This document shows, piece by piece, positions 62,067-64,000 of a DNA stretch of 64,000 nucleotides. Position 1 is the first letter of the stretch; every line of letters starts with the position of its first letter. A program made the translations under genes and the position numbers. Source of the DNA: Brachyhypopomus gauderio (taxonomy: Eukaryota > Chordata > Actinopteri > Gymnotiformes > Hypopomidae); NCBI RefSeq assembly GCF_052324685.1, contig NC_135218.1:24666601-24730600 (forward strand). The letters run 5' to 3'. The notes under the pieces were generated by a model, which was not told the origin of the DNA, made no database searches, and saw nothing but the letters and a program-made list of their open reading frames with translations.

Positions 62067-64000
62067 GTTAGTGAATTAGCATCAGAGCTAACCAGTCCTC
62101 ACTCACAGGTTAGTGAATTAGCATCAGAGCTGACCAGTCCTCACTCACAGGTTAGTGAATTAGCATCAGAGCTAACCAGTCCTGACTCACAGGTTAGTGA
62201 ATTAGCATCAGAGCTAACCAGTCCTCACTCACAGGTTAGTGAATTAGCATCAGAGCTAACCAGTCCTGACTCACAGGTTAGTGAATTAGCATCAGAGCTA
62301 ACCAGTATCCTCACTCACAGGTTAGTGAATTAGCATCAGAGCTAACCAGTCCTCACTCACAGGTTAGTGAATTAGCATCAGAGCTAACCAGTCCTGACTC
62401 ACAGGTTAGTGAATTAGCATCAGAGCTAACCAGTCCTCACTCACAGGTTAGTGAATTAGCATCAGAGCTAACCTGCGTCCTCACTCACAGGTTAGTGAAT
62501 TAGCATCAGAGCTAACCAGTCCTCACTCACAGGTTAGTGAATTAGCATCAGAGCTAACCAGTCCTCACTCACAGGTTAGTGAATTAGCATCAGAGCTAAC
62601 CAGTCCTGACTCACAGGTTAGTGAATTAGCATCAGAGCTAACCAGTATCCTCACTCACAGGTTAGTGAATTAGCATCAGAGCTAACCAGTCCTCACTCAC
62701 AGGTTAGTGAATTAGCATCAGAGCTAACCAGTCCTGACTCACAGGTTAGTGAATTAGCATCAGAGCTAACCAGTCCTCACTCACAGGTTAGTGAATTAGC
62801 ATCAGAGCTAACCAGTCCTGACTCACAGGTTAGTGAATTAGCATCAGAGCTAACCAGTCCTCACTCACAGGTTAGTGAATTAGCATCAGAGCTAACCAGT
62901 CCTGACTCACAGGTTAGTGAATTAGCATCAGAGCTAACCAGTATCCTCACTCACAGGTTAGTGAATTAGCATCAGAGCTAACCAGTCCTCACTCACAGGT
63001 TAGTGAATTAGCATCAGAGCTAACCAGTCCTGACTCACAGGTTAGTGAATTAGCATCAGAGCTAACCAGTCCTCACTCACAGGTTAGTGAATTAGCATCA
63101 GAGCTAACCTGCGTCCTCACTCACAGATTAGTGAATTAGCATCAGAGCTAACCAGTCCTCACTCACAGGTTAGTGAATTAGCATCAGAGCTAACCAGTCC
63201 TCACTCACAGGTTAGTGAATTAGCATCAGAGCTAACCAGTCCTGACTCACAGGTTAGTGAATTAGCATCAGAGCTAACCAGTATCCTCACTCACAGGTTA
63301 GTGAATTAGCATCAGAGCTAACCAGTCCTCACTCACAGGTTAGTGAATTAGCATCAGAGCTAACCAGTATCCTCACTCACAGGTTAGTGAATTAGCATCA
63401 GAGCTAACCAGTCCTCACTCACAGGTTAGTGAATTAGCATCAGAGCTAACCAGTCCTGACTCACAGGTTAGTGAATTAGCATCAGAGCTAACCAGTCCTC
63501 ACTCACAGGTTAGTGAATTAGCATCAGAGCTAACCTGCGTCCTCACTCACAGGTTAGTGAATTAGCATCAGAGCTAACCAGTCCTCACTCACAGGTTAGT
63601 GAATTAGCATCAGAGCTAACCAGTCCTCACTCACAGGTTAGTGAATTAGCATCAGAGCTAACCAGCATCCTCACTCACAGGTTCGTGAATTAGCATCAGA
63701 GCTAACCAGTCCTCACTCACAGGTTAGTGAATTAGCATCAGAGCTAACCAGTCCTCACTCACAGGTTAGTGAATTAGCATCAGAGCTAACCTGCGTCCTC
63801 ACTCACAGGTTAGTGAATTAGCATCAGAGCTAACCTGCGTCCTCACTCACAGGTTAGTGAATTAGCATCAGAGCTAACCAGTCCTCACTCACAGGTTAGT
63901 GAATTAGCATCAGAGCTAACCAGTCCTGACTCACAGGTTAGTGAATTAGCATCAGAGCTAACCAGTCCTCACTCACAAGTTAGTGAATTAGCATCAGAGC
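62067..64000 (+). repeat. 42-44 bp minisatellite, 45+ units, splice-site-bearing
   Basis: The array starts exactly at the GT of the exon 11 donor and runs to the window edge: 45 complete units plus 22 nt. The unit begins GTTAGTGAATTAGC, contains CTAAC, and ends CCTCACTCACAG. Variants are CCTGAC, and 44-bp forms with TATCC, TGCGT or GCATCC insertions. Variants recur in a fixed order (a 44-bp TATCC unit, then CCTCAC, CCTGAC, CCTCAC, TGCGT, CCTCAC, CCTCAC) three times, showing block duplication. Each unit junction reads CACAG|GTTAGT. Confidence 0.97.

Noticed and set aside
62067-64000. The 42-bp array as a CRISPR array or coding repeat
   Set aside because: There are no unique spacers and the host is a eukaryote. 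Although the 42-bp unit is open in one frame, reading on from exon 11 meets TAG within the first unit and the 44-bp variants break the frame.

Overview
The window is vertebrate DNA, almost certainly from a teleost fish. It has compact multi-exon genes with GT-AG introns, very many (CA)n, (CT)n and (TA)n microsatellites, and a teleost-type set of transposons: a Tc1-like element, several hAT-type MITEs and L2/Rex1-like LINE ends. The gene content (mpst, rps19bp1, an apolipoprotein-L-like gene, atf4, rbfox2) matches families that lie on human 22q12.3-q13.1, so this looks like a conserved synteny block. The species cannot be told from the sequence alone.

Layout. 1-1958: no gene; one small hAT-type MITE. 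1959-4962 (-): mpst, two coding exons; its intron holds a three-level nest of transposons. 5568-7245 (+): rps19bp1 (AROS), four coding exons, divergent from mpst. 7613-9214: Tc1-like element whose transposase has two premature stops, followed by another MITE. 10261-14330 (+): apolipoprotein-L-like gene with a long proline-rich region that includes a 10-residue repeat, and a C-terminal hydrophobic apoL domain. 14331-18100: transposon relics. 18138-20901 (+): atf4 with its two upstream ORFs preserved. 23427-24353 (+): single-coding-exon protein with two HIT-like halves. 26010-26885 (-): divergent class A GPCR. 28019-28225 (-): orphan exon-like ORF with one membrane segment. 28680-28770: cluster of E-box, CTCF-like and TATA motifs. 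30427 to the right edge (+): rbfox2, eleven coding exons seen plus one alternative first exon; the last exon(s) lie beyond the window.

Exon models for mpst, rps19bp1, apol-like, atf4 and rbfox2 were read by hand. In each, the splice phases agree from exon to exon: rbfox2 sums to 1250 nt and ends in phase 2; the apoL-like exons sum to 1797 nt, exactly 599 codons.

Most notable observations: (1) the last visible rbfox2 intron begins with a tandem array of 45 complete 42-44 bp units, each carrying a branch-point-like CTAAC, a 3' splice-site-like CAG and a copy of the gene's own 5' splice site, so every junction looks like a recursive-splicing (AG|GT) site; (2) another rbfox2 intron, upstream of the 93-nt RRM exon whose mammalian counterpart is autoregulated, has an eight-copy 38-bp repeat with TGCATG, the Rbfox binding motif, in every copy; (3) a three-level transposon nest with target-site duplications and a second copy lacking the innermost insertion; (4) the atf4 uORF1/uORF2 arrangement, with uORF2 split across an intron.
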